64,000 bases of DNA from Sphaerolaimus hirsutus (Eukaryota; Nematoda; Chromadorea; Monhysterida; Sphaerolaimidae). The translations under genes and the position numbers were made by a program. Shown here in pieces: positions 46,691 through 55,799 of this stretch. The notes below the pieces were generated by a model. That model was not told where the DNA came from, made no database searches, and worked only from the letters and a program-made list of their open reading frames with translations. Location: NCBI GenBank assembly GCA_964036195.1, contig OZ038452.1, forward strand, positions 24,253,785 through 24,317,784, in the 5' to 3' direction. How positions within the stretch are numbered: the first letter of the stretch is position 1; the number at the start of each line of letters is the position of its first letter.

Positions 46691-46985
46691 TCAAATATAC
46701 CTACTATTCTACTCTGTAGATAAATAAAATGCAAACATCATCGAAAACTGTTGAAAATTCTTTAAAGTTCTTTAAAGAATGTAGGTACGCACATGTGGTC
46801 CACCAAAGCTCGATTAGACCTTTGCTCGGATATTTTAAGGACAACATGAACAGTTCTTCGCTCGTATACAGACAACCACGATACGCACTGAAGAAAAGGT
46901 CACAAAAGCATTGACAGGTTATTTTATGTGTACTTTGACAACTATCATGGAGAGAAAAACTTAACTATCACTTAAAATATGCATA

Positions 46986-47773
46986 CCGTATTTCTTCGAA
47001 ATACCCCCCCTCAAAATGGACACTATGAATTTATTGGACACTCACTGGATACCCCCCCCACATGTAGTGTATAAGAACGTAAATGACAAAAGCTGCGGTT
47101 TGTTATCCGGGAAACGCAGAACACACGTTAAAAACAATGACGCGTTATGTTAGAGCAGGGTTTATATTTACCGTCTACGTACTTAGGTACCTATATACCG
47201 TATTACCTCGAATTACCCCCCCCCCCTTGAATTAACCCCCCCCCCTCGAAATACCCCCCTAAAATTCGGCTGAGGAAATAATAACCCCCCCCCCCTCGAA
47301 ATACCCCCCTAAAATTGAGTGTAAAGAGAACGTACATGACAAATACCGCAGTTTGTGATCTGTACAATGCAGAACACACGTTAAAAGTAATGGCTAAGTG
47401 ACGTTAGGGAAGGGTTTATGTGTATATACAGTTATATATGCCTATAAACACATATACATCTACGTAATTGTTCGATTTTTCTACGTCTAAATTACTACGT
47501 CGAATAAACCCCCCCTCGAATTATCCCCCTCTCAAATTTTGCTGGCGAAATAATAAACCCCCTGGGGGTATTTCGAGGTAATACGGTAAGTCTATAGAGT
47601 CTAAATGGCTGTTTTTGTTTAATTTTTCCACGTCGATGTACGTTACAAACAACAATTTAGTACCGCGATTTCAAAAATTTTCTGGCGAAATAATAAACTC
47701 CCTCCCCTCGAAACACTCAAAATTTTCACTCTGAAAAAATAAACACCACGGGGGGTAATTCGAGCAAATACGG
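46986..47773. mobile_element. Poly-C/CCGTATT subfamily A element split by another copy
   Basis: CCGTATTTCTTCGAAATACC at the left, TAATTCGAGCAAATACGG at the right, TA both sides; interrupted by 47198-47586 after TTAGGTACCTATA. Confidence 0.65.
47198..47586. mobile_element. Poly-C/CCGTATT subfamily A element, nested
   Basis: CCGTATTACCTCGAATTACC to GTATTTCGAGGTAATACGG, TA at 47196-47197 and 47587-47588. It contains its left-end words twice (47215-47260, 47285-47320). Confidence 0.7.
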
Positions 47774-48044
47774 TACCTAATATTGAAACGTTGATCTTTG
47801 CATAAAAAACGATAATTATGAAAATTCGTGACCTACACTTTTGCAACTCGGTACAAAATACTTTTCAATGCAAATGAATGCAAAATACGGCCGCCGTAAA
47901 TACTCGCAAGTCGCAGCGTGTAATTGTACTTCCCTACAAGGTTCGAGCAGCATGGATTATTGATGTGCACAAATGAGGTGGCGCGTGTGCCTCGGCGCCG
48001 TCCATCCATTACCTTTGGCATCACCGCAGTTCCATGCCAGGGGG

Positions 48045-48199
48045 CAGTCCCAGACCCTGTAAAATGCCCTGTCAAATGTCATGTAAAATGTCCTGCAATA
48101 TGGCAACCGAGTTGCCATTTTCCAGGGCATTTTACATTACTTTTGACACTTTGCATGACATTTGACATTTTACAGGGTATTTTTAAGGGTCCGGGACTG
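48045..48199. mobile_element. CAGTCCCAGAC palindromic element
   Basis: CAGTCCCAGACCCTGTAAAAT faces ATTTTTAAGGGTCCGGGACTG; the words AAATGTCATGTAAAATG and complements between, with a GGCAACCGAGTTGCC hairpin at the centre. Confidence 0.65.
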
Positions 48200-48330
48200 G
48201 CTCCAGACCGGCGTCCGCGCAGCATTTGTCTGATACTTTATTCATGCAAAAGGCGCCTTCCATTCAGAAAAAAGGGCAATTTGAGTAAGCGGAATGTTTC
48301 CGTAGCGCATTTAGCACTATGGTAAGGTAC

Positions 48331-48416
48331 GGTTTCGTCCAAGGAACTGCTGCGGAGTTTTTGACTGTCTGCCTGTTTTTGACTGTCTGTTTGAATGTAC
48401 TGCCTCAGTCTCAGGA
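48331..48416 (-). CDS. Candidate internal exon, product unrecognised
   Basis: Between an acceptor (ACATTTTAG) and a donor (ACC then GTACCT) on the minus strand, 86 nt are open and encode polar residues including RLRQYIQTDSQKQADSQKLR. No partner exon could be assigned; GC-rich sequence at 47960-48045 might hold another piece. Could be chance. Confidence 0.22.
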
Positions 48417-48763
48417 CTAAAATGTAATAATAATCCATGCTATGCTGTGTTGTATATAATATCCAGCCAAGGTGCTTGCACATACTTTCACGTACTTCCA
48501 TAATGCTATACCATGGTTCCACATGCATTCTTTTGTTATGGATTTATTACACCACAAAGTACTGCCACTTGTCTGGCTCATTTATTCACAAACATATTTG
48601 AGAGCCTATGAAAAAACACAATTTTATCAACAAAAAAACATTATTTATCAACAAAAGAATAAATGAGAAATAAAGCTATAAAATATCACTTGAAATCAAA
48701 ATGAGCATCAGATGTTTTTTTGAGATTTTTTTGCTAGTTTAAAGAGTCTTTCTCAGTGATTTA

Positions 48764-49247
48764 CCGTATTTTCTCGTAATACCCCCTCAAAATACCAACC
48801 TTTAAGTGACAACAATGAATTAATAGACCCCCCTCGAAATACCCCCCCCCCCCAATTGAAGGTAAACATGAAGTTCACTAGTGTGAACGAAAATGACAAA
48901 AGCAGCAGTTTATTATCCAACATTATCCAGGCAATGCAGAACACACATTAAAACAATGACTGTGTTACATTAGAACAGGGTTTATACCATCTACATATTA
49001 ATACAAGTCTATAGACTATTATATATGGTAGTTATTGTTGCATTTTTCCACCTCTGCATACATTAACACAACAAATTACTACTGCGTATTCCAAAAATTT
49101 ATGGTGAAATGACAAACCCCCTCGAAATCCCCCTTGAAATGCCCCCTTGAAATGCTTCCCCCCGAAACACCCACTTCAAAATACCCCCTCCTCAAAATTT
49201 TAACTATGAAAAAATAAACCCTCGTGGGCTATTTTGAGAAAATATGG
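48764..49247. mobile_element. Poly-C/CCGTATT subfamily A element
   Basis: CCGTATTTTCTCGTAATACC to TTTTGAGAAAATATGG with TA at both ends; core as other subfamily A copies (CAGAACACACATTAAAACA). Confidence 0.6.
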
Positions 49248-49362
49248 TATATATTTTATTTCTGAAAAACTAGACAGATTTGTATTTCTGTTTACGAGAG
49301 CTGCAAGATGTTTATATTTCTTCCAAGTTCTGACAGATATTTATATTTTATATATTTACCTA

Positions 49363-49489
49363 TCTACCGCAAATCCTCAGCATCTAAGTCCCCCTCTAAA
49401 ACCCACTCCCCTTGAATGCTCCCCCCTGTTGTCGAGGTGAGGAAAAAATAACTCCCCCCTCGAATAACTCCCCCCTCTTGTTAACGATG
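49363..49489. mobile_element. AAATCCTC-type left-end fragment
   Basis: CTACCGCAAATCCTCAGCATC, then CCCCCTGTTGTCGAGGTGAGG, matches the left end of 456-1515. Cut off by the next element. Confidence 0.45.
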
Positions 49490-49903
49490 GCAAACCCCCG
49501 AGAAAAAAGTATTTAAATTTTTAAGTGTTTTTTCTAAAATTAATTTTCGAATTTTCGAATTTTTCCCCAAATTAATTTTCGAATTTCGAATTTAATTTTC
49601 GAATTTTAGAATTTTCGAATCTTTTTTAGCAATTTTCGAATTTTTGTTGCCAGTTTTTGAATTTTTTCGAATAATTTTCGAATTTTTTTGGAAAAGTATT
49701 GAATCTGAAGCTTTAAACACATTATTTGGACTGTTTTCATATTCTCCTCAGTTTTTATAACTTTATTTTTACCATAATTTAGCATTAAAAATGGTGGAAG
49801 GAGTTATACAGACCAGTGTCCTGCTTCTTCATTTAATTCACACATTGACACATTCAATTCACCAACGCAGCAAAGGCAATAAAAACAACAATTTAAAAAT
49901 CGG

Positions 49904-49986
49904 TGTCAAATAAAATATTGGCATCAAATAGAATATTGGCATCAAATAGAATATTGGCATCAAATAAAATATTGGCATCGAATACC
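49904..49986. repeat. 18-bp tandem repeat
   Basis: About 4.6 units of ATCAAATAGAATATTGGC. The last unit supplies the TA used by the adjoining CCGTATT element. Spacers are absent, so it is not a CRISPR array. Confidence 0.8.
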
Positions 49987-50948
49987 GTATTTCCTTGAAT
50001 TAACCCCCCCCCCCCTGGGGGTCTATTACTTTGCCAGAGATTTTTCGAAATCCCAGTGCTAAATTGTTTTTTTTGTAAGTAACACAGATGTAAAAAATGC
50101 AACAAAAACCGCCATTTATAAGACTCTATAGACTTATAAAGTACGTAGACGGTACAAACACAGTTCTAATGCAACACAGTCATTGTTTTTAACGTGTTTC
50201 CCAGATAACAAACCACACAAACGTTCTCTATACACCAAATTTGCAGAGTTGTTAGAATTACTGAACTTTTTTAAAAGTATATGTAAATGTAAAGTATTTT
50301 TTTTTTACTCACCACAAAGTATAGAAAACGTAAAATACTTTTTTTACTCGTACATACGCGTAAATGTGGGTACTTTTTTGTGAGTGTAGAAACGACTACT
50401 TTTCTTCATAGAATGTGTAAAAGTGGGCACTTTTTCATACGTGTACAGCACAACGTATGTTTTTCTATAAGCAAATGACAGATTATATAGTTTTCAAGGT
50501 CTCTTTTTTCTAGGAGATAAAAATTATCATTCTCCCGACTCGTTTACCACATCCATTGTCTCCACAACCATTTCGATTTGGTTGCGAATTTTGAAATTTT
50601 TAAAGGCACTACCCCCGCATATCTAAAATATTCAATGGAAATACTTCTGAAAATACATAGCAGTGTAGTTACTTTATAAATATGTCCCACATTGAATTTT
50701 CATAAATACATTTTCCGTACGCGTACGCTTTGAAAGTGTACGCGTACAAGTGCTTACAGTATTTTTTTGAAACGTATATGTAAATGTATTTACCGCGTAC
50801 TCGCGTACGCGTATTTTTCGAGTAAACGTACGTACCTTTTAACAACTCTGCAAATTTGGGGGCGGTATTTCGAGGGGGGGTTATAAATTCATGGGGCAAA
50901 TATTGAGGGGGGTATTTTGAGGGGATGGGATATTTCAAGGAAATACGG
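49985..50948. mobile_element. Poly-C/CCGTATT subfamily A element split by a hAT-like copy
   Basis: CCGTATTTCCTTGAATTAAC to TATTTCAAGGAAATACGG, TA both sides. Interrupted by 50244-50850. Confidence 0.65.
50244..50850. mobile_element. CAGAGTTGTTAAAAGTAC hAT-like element with perfect 8-bp duplication
   Basis: CAGAGTTGTTAGAATTAC to CCTTTTAACAACTCTG, flanked by CAAATTTG at 50236-50243 and 50851-50858. Arms carry GTACGCGTACGC and TACTTTTT words. Confidence 0.8.
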
Positions 50949-51364
50949 TATAAAAACGGATGTGTCGTCGTCCGCCTCTTCCGCCGCGGATGACATTTCA
51001 ATTTGTTTTGTTACGTTTCGCTTTTTCATACGCGCCGCATATCAATTGTCGCTTTATTTGGCACGTTGAACTTAAGAATGCGTTTTGTTGCCTTGAATTG
51101 CCTGAAAAATTCGAAAACTATTTTTGAATTTTTGAATTTTTGAATTTTCGAATTTTTTGAAAAATAAATCGATTTTTAAGTGTTTTTTCTAGGGGTGAAA
51201 TAAAAATTCGAAAATTCCGAAAAAATTCGAAAATTCGAAAATGTTTTCAAATTTTCGAATTTTTTTTTGCCATCGTTACCTCTTGTATACCTCCCCCTCT
51301 GGATGAAGAGGATGCAATACAAAAATACAAAAGAATATTAGTGTACATCAGCGACAGCAGATAC

Positions 51365-51410
51365 ATGATCACGTTACACTCAATTTTAGGGGGGACATTT
51401 CGAGGGGGGG
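51365..51410. mobile_element. Poly-C/CCGTATT fragment, left part of LTR target
   Basis: ACACTCAATTTTAGGGGGGAC and a G run. The element continues at 55710-55799 with TTTATTTCCTCAGCCG and GTTATACCGTATTACCTCGA-type end in complement. The LTR element split it inside a G run. Confidence 0.6.
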
Positions 51411-51565
51411 TGTTGAGTTATCCGAACTATTTGGTCAAGTGTTGTTCACACATTTATTTCCCAAACGCTGCCCCAATGGGCTCGAAGTATCATTTAAATA
51501 GTCTGATCACAGGAAAAAACAAGAGTCATATTTCATCGGAAATCACTTTTATGTCAAACTCAACA
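51411..51565 (-). repeat. 3' LTR
   Basis: 155 bp with TGTTGAG...CTCAACA ends (TG...CA). In element orientation it carries a TATTTAAA box-like motif followed by AATAAA downstream. Reads identical to the copy at 55555-55709. Confidence 0.92.
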
Positions 51566-51580
51566 CCTTCCCACTTTTTC
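51566..51580 (-). promoter_or_regulatory. Polypurine tract
   Basis: In element orientation GAAAAAGTGGGAAGG directly abuts the 3' LTR, as expected for the plus-strand primer. Confidence 0.8.
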
Positions 51581-51588
51581 AAAAAATT

Positions 51589-51743
51589 TTAGTTGTCCCT
51601 ATATCCAGAAGATGGGTCGATAGTTCCTAATTTCTTTTTCATCTGTTGGTACTCTGCTGCTTCCGGATCTGAATCGCTGTCGTTTCCAAATTGCTCTTGG
51701 TCCATGGAGTTTCCCATCGAAGAACAGGAAGCGCCGGCATCAT
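51589..51743 (-). CDS. Short 3' ORF of the LTR element, possibly spliced
   Basis: After a good acceptor (CAACATTTCTAG), 50 codons run to TAA just 10 nt before the polypurine tract. The predicted peptide is acidic and hydrophilic, for example MDQEQFGNDSDSDPEAAEYQ, then a basic patch MKKKLG. The position is where env or accessory genes lie in retroelements, but nothing env-like (signal, membrane span) is visible. Another frame starting ATGATG at the same place is also open. Function unknown; it may be joined to an upstream leader by splicing. Confidence 0.4.
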
Positions 51744-52183
51744 CTAGAAATGTTGAGAGGATTTAATGAGAGAAGAGGAAAATTTAGGAAAATGATTTGG
51801 GGAGAAAATAAAAGTTTTTAATTTTTTTGAAAATTGAGAAAGTTGAGAAAGATTTGAGAAAGTTTAGGATAAAAGTTTTTAGTTTAAATATGTTGTTTTT
51901 ATTTATAATTTTTATGTTGAAATTGCAATTTTTAGATTTGTGTGACGGCGACGGGCCGAGTTCGAGTGCTGATTTGGGTTCGGCCAGTACGTCTGGCTTG
52001 GCAAAGAAATGAAAAATGAAAATTCCATCGGCGCTCCAGTGGTTTATTTACTACATTCGGATTCAGGTTGTTTGTTTTGGTTTAGTTTTTTAGGGTTGAG
52101 TTTGGATACACTTCTTTTATTTACATTCAAATACAGCAAAAATTTGTTTACACTTACACAAAAGATACAATTACAATTACATT
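51744..52183 (-). other. Non-coding region between pol and the 3' ORF of the LTR element
   Basis: AT-rich with a GC-rich island at about 51935-52010 that is open in several frames on both strands. No confident gene; may contain splice signals. Confidence 0.35.
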
Positions 52184-55100
52184 CTATTGCATATTTTTTA
52201 AAACGTAAAGATCTGATTCTGGTAATTCTAGTGTACCTTCTGCTTCAAAATCGGTATTTATTGGAATTAAAGTTGCAAAACCATTTTTTAGATGTTTTAC
52301 AACGTACGGTCCAATATATTTTGGTGATAATTTGTTTTTTGTCAGATTTTTTGCCATTACGGTGTCTCCTAATTTTAAAAGAGATTTTCTTTTGCGATTA
52401 TGCCAATTTAAGTAATATTTTTTGAATTTTTCTATCTGAAAATGTGCTTCTCTCCAAATTTTTAGAGGGTTTTCTTGGCTGACAGTTGAAATTCCAAAAA
52501 AGTTATTTCGTGGAAAGCGAAAATAAGTCATTAGGAAGGGTGGTTTTCCTGTTGCAGAATGTATTCGCAAATTATATTTGAATGTAGACATTGGAAGTGC
52601 ATCTGGCCAATCGCTTTTTCCGTTCAATGTGGTTCTTATGATTGTCAGTAAAGATTGAATTACTCTTTCTGCCACTCCATTTGATTGTGGTCTGTAAGGG
52701 TGAATTCTTACATGTTCAATTTTGAATTCTTTTAAAACATTTTCAAAATATTTGGAAGTGAATTCTGGGCCATTATCAGTGAGAATTTTTGCCGGTGGTC
52801 CAAATGTAGCAATGTAATGTTTGAGAATTGCGTTAGCACAATTTGAAGCAGTATGTTTTTTCAACGGAACTGTTACCAAATATCGTGTGAGAGCATCGAT
52901 AATTATTAAAATGTATTTATATCCTTTAAAAGATGGCATTTCACAAGAATCGACATGAATTAAGTAGTTTGGTTCATTTGGAGTTGGCGTATGTAAAATA
53001 GGTCTGCTAATTGTTGGATGTGATTTTTGTGTCCAGCATGTTTGGCAATTTGTGGTTAGATTTTCCATGTCATCTTTAATTGAAGGCCATGTTCCATAAT
53101 TTTTTGCTAAGTTTATGCAATTTTCAATGCTAGCATGTGACCCAAACACTCCAGAGTGAAATTGATTTAAAAAGGGTTTTCTCAAGTGATGTGGGATAAA
53201 TATTACAAAATCTTGTGAGTTATTCTTCATGTAAACTATATTATCTTGTAGAATGCAATTTTTGGGTTTCTCTTCAGAATTTAGTATTTTATTTTTAATT
53301 TCTAGAATTTCTGGGTCCTTATTCTGTTCTATTTCCCATTGAAATGAAGTTTCTATATTTAAAGAAAAAATATCCAAAATAGCTGAAGTGTCTATTTTTG
53401 TAAAATTTGGCAATGTATCCACTAAGTCTGCACAGTCAGATAATAGTGAATTGTCATCCGGATTATCGATAGGGTTTCTGGATAATTGATCTGCCACTTT
53501 ATTGAAATTTGCAGGTCTGTGTTCGATTCTCATTATTTTACTCTGTAGGTACATTGTCCAACGTTCAAGAATTGAAGATTGCGGGGTTTTGAATGCTTGA
53601 ACGATTCCAGAATTATCTGTCTGTACTATTATTGGTTGGCCTTCAATTACTGGTGAAAGTCGTCTAATTGCGAAGCATACAGCTAATGCTTCCAATTGGG
53701 CTGCGCTCCATTGTTGGTATTTTCCGTGTAATCGTTTGCTAATGTAAGCAATTGGGTGTAGTTTTCCGTCAGTTATTTGTTTTTGTAGCAAAACTGCTGA
53801 AACTCCCTCTTTACAAGCATCTGTTTGTAAAATAAAAGGTTCATTAGATCCGTAGTCTGGATGGGCTAATATTGGTGCGTTTGTTAGGGCATTTTTTAAA
53901 GCATCAAAAGCTTTTTTCATTTGTTCATTCCATTCAATTTTATCTTTTCCATTTTTATCGATTATTCCCATAATTGCGGTATGTAAAGGTGCTGCAATGA
54001 TTGAATATTGAGGAATGAAATGTGAAAAATATGTTACTTTTCCTAAAAATCTTCGTAAATCTTGTTTTGTGGTTGGATAGGGTTGTTCTAAAACTGCCAT
54101 AACTCTGTCTTTTGCCAGTTGAACTCCTTGAGCATTGACTTTGTGTCCCAAATATTTTAATTCTTTTACCAATAATAGGCATTTTTTTGGTCCCAATTTC
54201 AATTGTGCCCATCTTAAACGATTGAAAAGTTTTTTGAGATGTTCTAAATGCATATTTACATTTTCTGAGCTGACTAAAATGTCGTCCAAATATGCTCTGC
54301 ACCAAGGTCTTTTGGTGGTTTCGCAAAGTCCCCTCAACAAAATATTCATCAGTTTTTGAAAAGTTGCTGGGCTACCCGATGCTCCCATGGGTGTCCTCAA
54401 AAAACGAAACTGTCCTTGTGAGCATACAAAAGCAGTTTTATCTTTAGAATTTTCTTCTAGTGGAATATTATAGAAGCCGTGTTTGAGATCCAGGGAACTA
54501 AAAATTTTGTATCCTCCCAATTCTGTCAGTATGTGGCCAATTTGTGGTAAGGGCCAAGATTGCACCAGTGTTACATTATTTAGCATTCTAAAGTCAACGA
54601 CTAGGCGCCAGTTTCCATCGGATTTTTTCACAACAGAAATTGGACTTGACCATGGGGAGTCACATGGTTCTATAATTTTTTGTTCTAGCATTTGTTCAAT
54701 GGCTTCTACAATATAAGCCCTTTTATTTGGGGCTTCATATCGTACAGATTGTTTGATGGGTTTTTGTGCGGGGTCCACTCGAATGATATGATGTACAAGG
54801 TTGGTACAACCTACATCATATTCACCGCAACTGAAAATATCCTGAAATTCTCTAATTAAATCCCAAAATTTGAATGCTTGATCTTCAGTCAATTTGATCA
54901 TTTTATCAATTGGCAAATTCTTTTTAATGTGTTTGAAACGTTCATTTGGTTCCAAAGGGTGTTCCGGAATTGGTGGTTGAAAATCGGGAGGTGTCGGCAT
55001 TGTTGTTGCATGATTTACAGAATATTGAGTTTGGTTTACAGTTTTGAAATGGTCCATTTGTTTTTCTGGAATTAATTTTCCGCATTTTAGATTTCGTTTT

Positions 55101-55462
55101 AGCAAAATTGGTTGATTTGAGCTATTTATGCAAATGGTGTGAAAAGTTGATGATTTCAAAGGGTAGTCCATTATTAAATTGTAAGCATCGATTTGATTTT
55201 CATAACTTTTTGGCAAATGTTCGAAGTCACATAAGTATTTTCCTGGTGGCAGTTTTGAATTTGTAATTTTAAACTTGACTAATTTAGCTGAATTTGCTGG
55301 TACAAGAGTTTTTTCGTTTGGCGTTATTATCAGCAGTTTTTTTGCAATTTTTACGTCATTTGTCCAGTCTGATGGATTAGGTTTTCCATTTAGCCAATTT
55401 AGTGCTGAATGAGAAGTAGGGATTTGCCAAAAAGTTTTGCTTTTATTAAATGTTTCATTCAA
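52184..55462 (-). CDS. pol: Pol polyprotein (RT, RNase H, integrase) of the LTR element, no protease
   Basis: One intact frame of 1092 codons from the marked TTG; it is open back through the primer-binding site to about 55562, with no in-frame ATG near the 5' end, so the true start is unknown. Residues about 1-150 resemble the linker that follows protease in gypsy elements. Reverse transcriptase spans about 230-440 with YLDD at 391-394. RNase H carries QTDA at about 545-548 and QTDNSG at 614. Integrase has the zinc finger H769, H776, C806, C809 and catalytic D838, D896, E932 (D-D-35-E), then a GPY-type motif KYIGPYVV near the C-terminus. No aspartic protease DTG and no zinc-knuckle nucleocapsid. 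Known role of the family: cDNA synthesis and integration. All key residues are present, so the enzymes may be functional. Confidence 0.95.
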   Translation of the reverse strand: MNETFNKSKTFWQIPTSHSALNWLNGKPNPSDWTNDVKIAKKLLIITPNEKTLVPANSAKLVKFKITNSKLPPGKYLCDFEHLPKSYENQIDAYNLIMDYPLKSSTFHTICINSSNQPILLKRNLKCGKLIPEKQMDHFKTVNQTQYSVNHATTMPTPPDFQPPIPEHPLEPNERFKHIKKNLPIDKMIKLTEDQAFKFWDLIREFQDIFSCGEYDVGCTNLVHHIIRVDPAQKPIKQSVRYEAPNKRAYIVEAIEQMLEQKIIEPCDSPWSSPISVVKKSDGNWRLVVDFRMLNNVTLVQSWPLPQIGHILTELGGYKIFSSLDLKHGFYNIPLEENSKDKTAFVCSQGQFRFLRTPMGASGSPATFQKLMNILLRGLCETTKRPWCRAYLDDILVSSENVNMHLEHLKKLFNRLRWAQLKLGPKKCLLLVKELKYLGHKVNAQGVQLAKDRVMAVLEQPYPTTKQDLRRFLGKVTYFSHFIPQYSIIAAPLHTAIMGIIDKNGKDKIEWNEQMKKAFDALKNALTNAPILAHPDYGSNEPFILQTDACKEGVSAVLLQKQITDGKLHPIAYISKRLHGKYQQWSAAQLEALAVCFAIRRLSPVIEGQPIIVQTDNSGIVQAFKTPQSSILERWTMYLQSKIMRIEHRPANFNKVADQLSRNPIDNPDDNSLLSDCADLVDTLPNFTKIDTSAILDIFSLNIETSFQWEIEQNKDPEILEIKNKILNSEEKPKNCILQDNIVYMKNNSQDFVIFIPHHLRKPFLNQFHSGVFGSHASIENCINLAKNYGTWPSIKDDMENLTTNCQTCWTQKSHPTISRPILHTPTPNEPNYLIHVDSCEMPSFKGYKYILIIIDALTRYLVTVPLKKHTASNCANAILKHYIATFGPPAKILTDNGPEFTSKYFENVLKEFKIEHVRIHPYRPQSNGVAERVIQSLLTIIRTTLNGKSDWPDALPMSTFKYNLRIHSATGKPPFLMTYFRFPRNNFFGISTVSQENPLKIWREAHFQIEKFKKYYLNWHNRKRKSLLKLGDTVMAKNLTKNKLSPKYIGPYVVKHLKNGFATLIPINTDFEAEGTLELPESDLYVLKNMQ

Positions 55463-55506
55463 GTTATCATATCGTTTTTTTATGAAATCGATTAGTCCTA
55501 AATGTG

Positions 55507-55552
55507 CTTTGCATGCGAGAAGTCCAGGGTTCGATCCCCTGCTCGTCCACCA
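55507..55552 (-). promoter_or_regulatory. Extended primer-binding site matching a tRNA 3' half
   Basis: On the plus strand this reads as the 3' half of a tRNA with CCA end, T arm CAGGG-TTCGATC-CCCTG, acceptor strand CTCGTCC plus A, and a TTTGCAT anticodon loop (TGC, Ala-type). Two bases separate it from the 5' LTR. There is no 5' half, so it is not a tRNA gene. Normal sites in this group are about 10-18 nt; this match is about 46. Confidence 0.85.
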
Positions 55553-55554
55553 TT

Positions 55555-55709
55555 TGTTGAGTTATCCGAACTATTTGGTCAAGTGTTGTTCACACATTTA
55601 TTTCCCAAACGCTGCCCCAATGGGCTCGAAGTATCATTTAAATAGTCTGATCACAGGAAAAAACAAGAGTCATATTTCATCGGAAATCACTTTTATGTCA
55701 AACTCAACA
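55555..55709 (-). repeat. 5' LTR
   Basis: 155 bp, reads identical to 51411-51565. Promoter-proximal end in element orientation is at 55709. Confidence 0.92.
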
Positions 55710-55799
55710 GGGGGGGTTTATTTCCTCAGCCGAAATTTAGGGGGGGTATTTCGAGGGGGGGTTTATTCAAGGGGGGGGGGGATAATTCGAGGTAATACG
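55710..55799. mobile_element. Poly-C/CCGTATT fragment, right part of LTR target
   Basis: G runs, GTTTATTCAAGG and the terminus TAATTCGAGGTAATACGG followed by TA. Continuation of 51365-51410. Confidence 0.6.

Larger units (their letters stand above)
49490..51284. mobile_element. AACGATGGCAAA/TTCGAAAA element, second copy, with nested insertions
   Basis: TTAACGATGGCAAACCCC at the left, TTTTTGCCATCGTTACC at the right. Subterminal blocks are the reverse of those in 29899-31158 (for example TTAAGTGTTTTTTCTAGGGG). It holds a tandem array (49904-49986) and the element at 49985-50948. Confidence 0.65.
51411..55709 (-). mobile_element. Complete Ty3/gypsy-type LTR retrotransposon, 4.3 kb
   Basis: Two 155-bp LTRs read as identical bound an internal region with primer-binding site, one 1092-codon pol frame, a short 3' frame and a polypurine tract. 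Orientation is minus. Flanks are G runs on both sides, consistent with a short duplication of G but not provable. Identical LTRs indicate a recent insertion. It lacks any room for gag or protease between the 5' LTR and pol. Confidence 0.9.

Noticed and set aside
47833..48075. 80-codon minus-strand ORF with a GC-rich start
   Set aside because: It overlaps the tip of a CAGTCCCAGAC element and has no supportable splice borders; kept only as context for the exon candidate at 48331-48416.
49904..49986. CRISPR-like array
   Set aside because: Direct 18-bp tandem units without spacers in a eukaryotic repeat region.
51827..52012. Plus-strand ORF ending in a Ser/Asp/Gly-rich tail after a TTTTTAG acceptor
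   Set aside because: It is antisense within the LTR element, and the minus strand is equally open there.
53955..54326. 123-codon minus-strand ORF inside pol
   Set aside because: Out-of-frame shadow of the intact pol frame.
55507..55552. tRNA gene
   Set aside because: Only the 3' half with CCA is present, directly beside an LTR; it is the primer-binding site.
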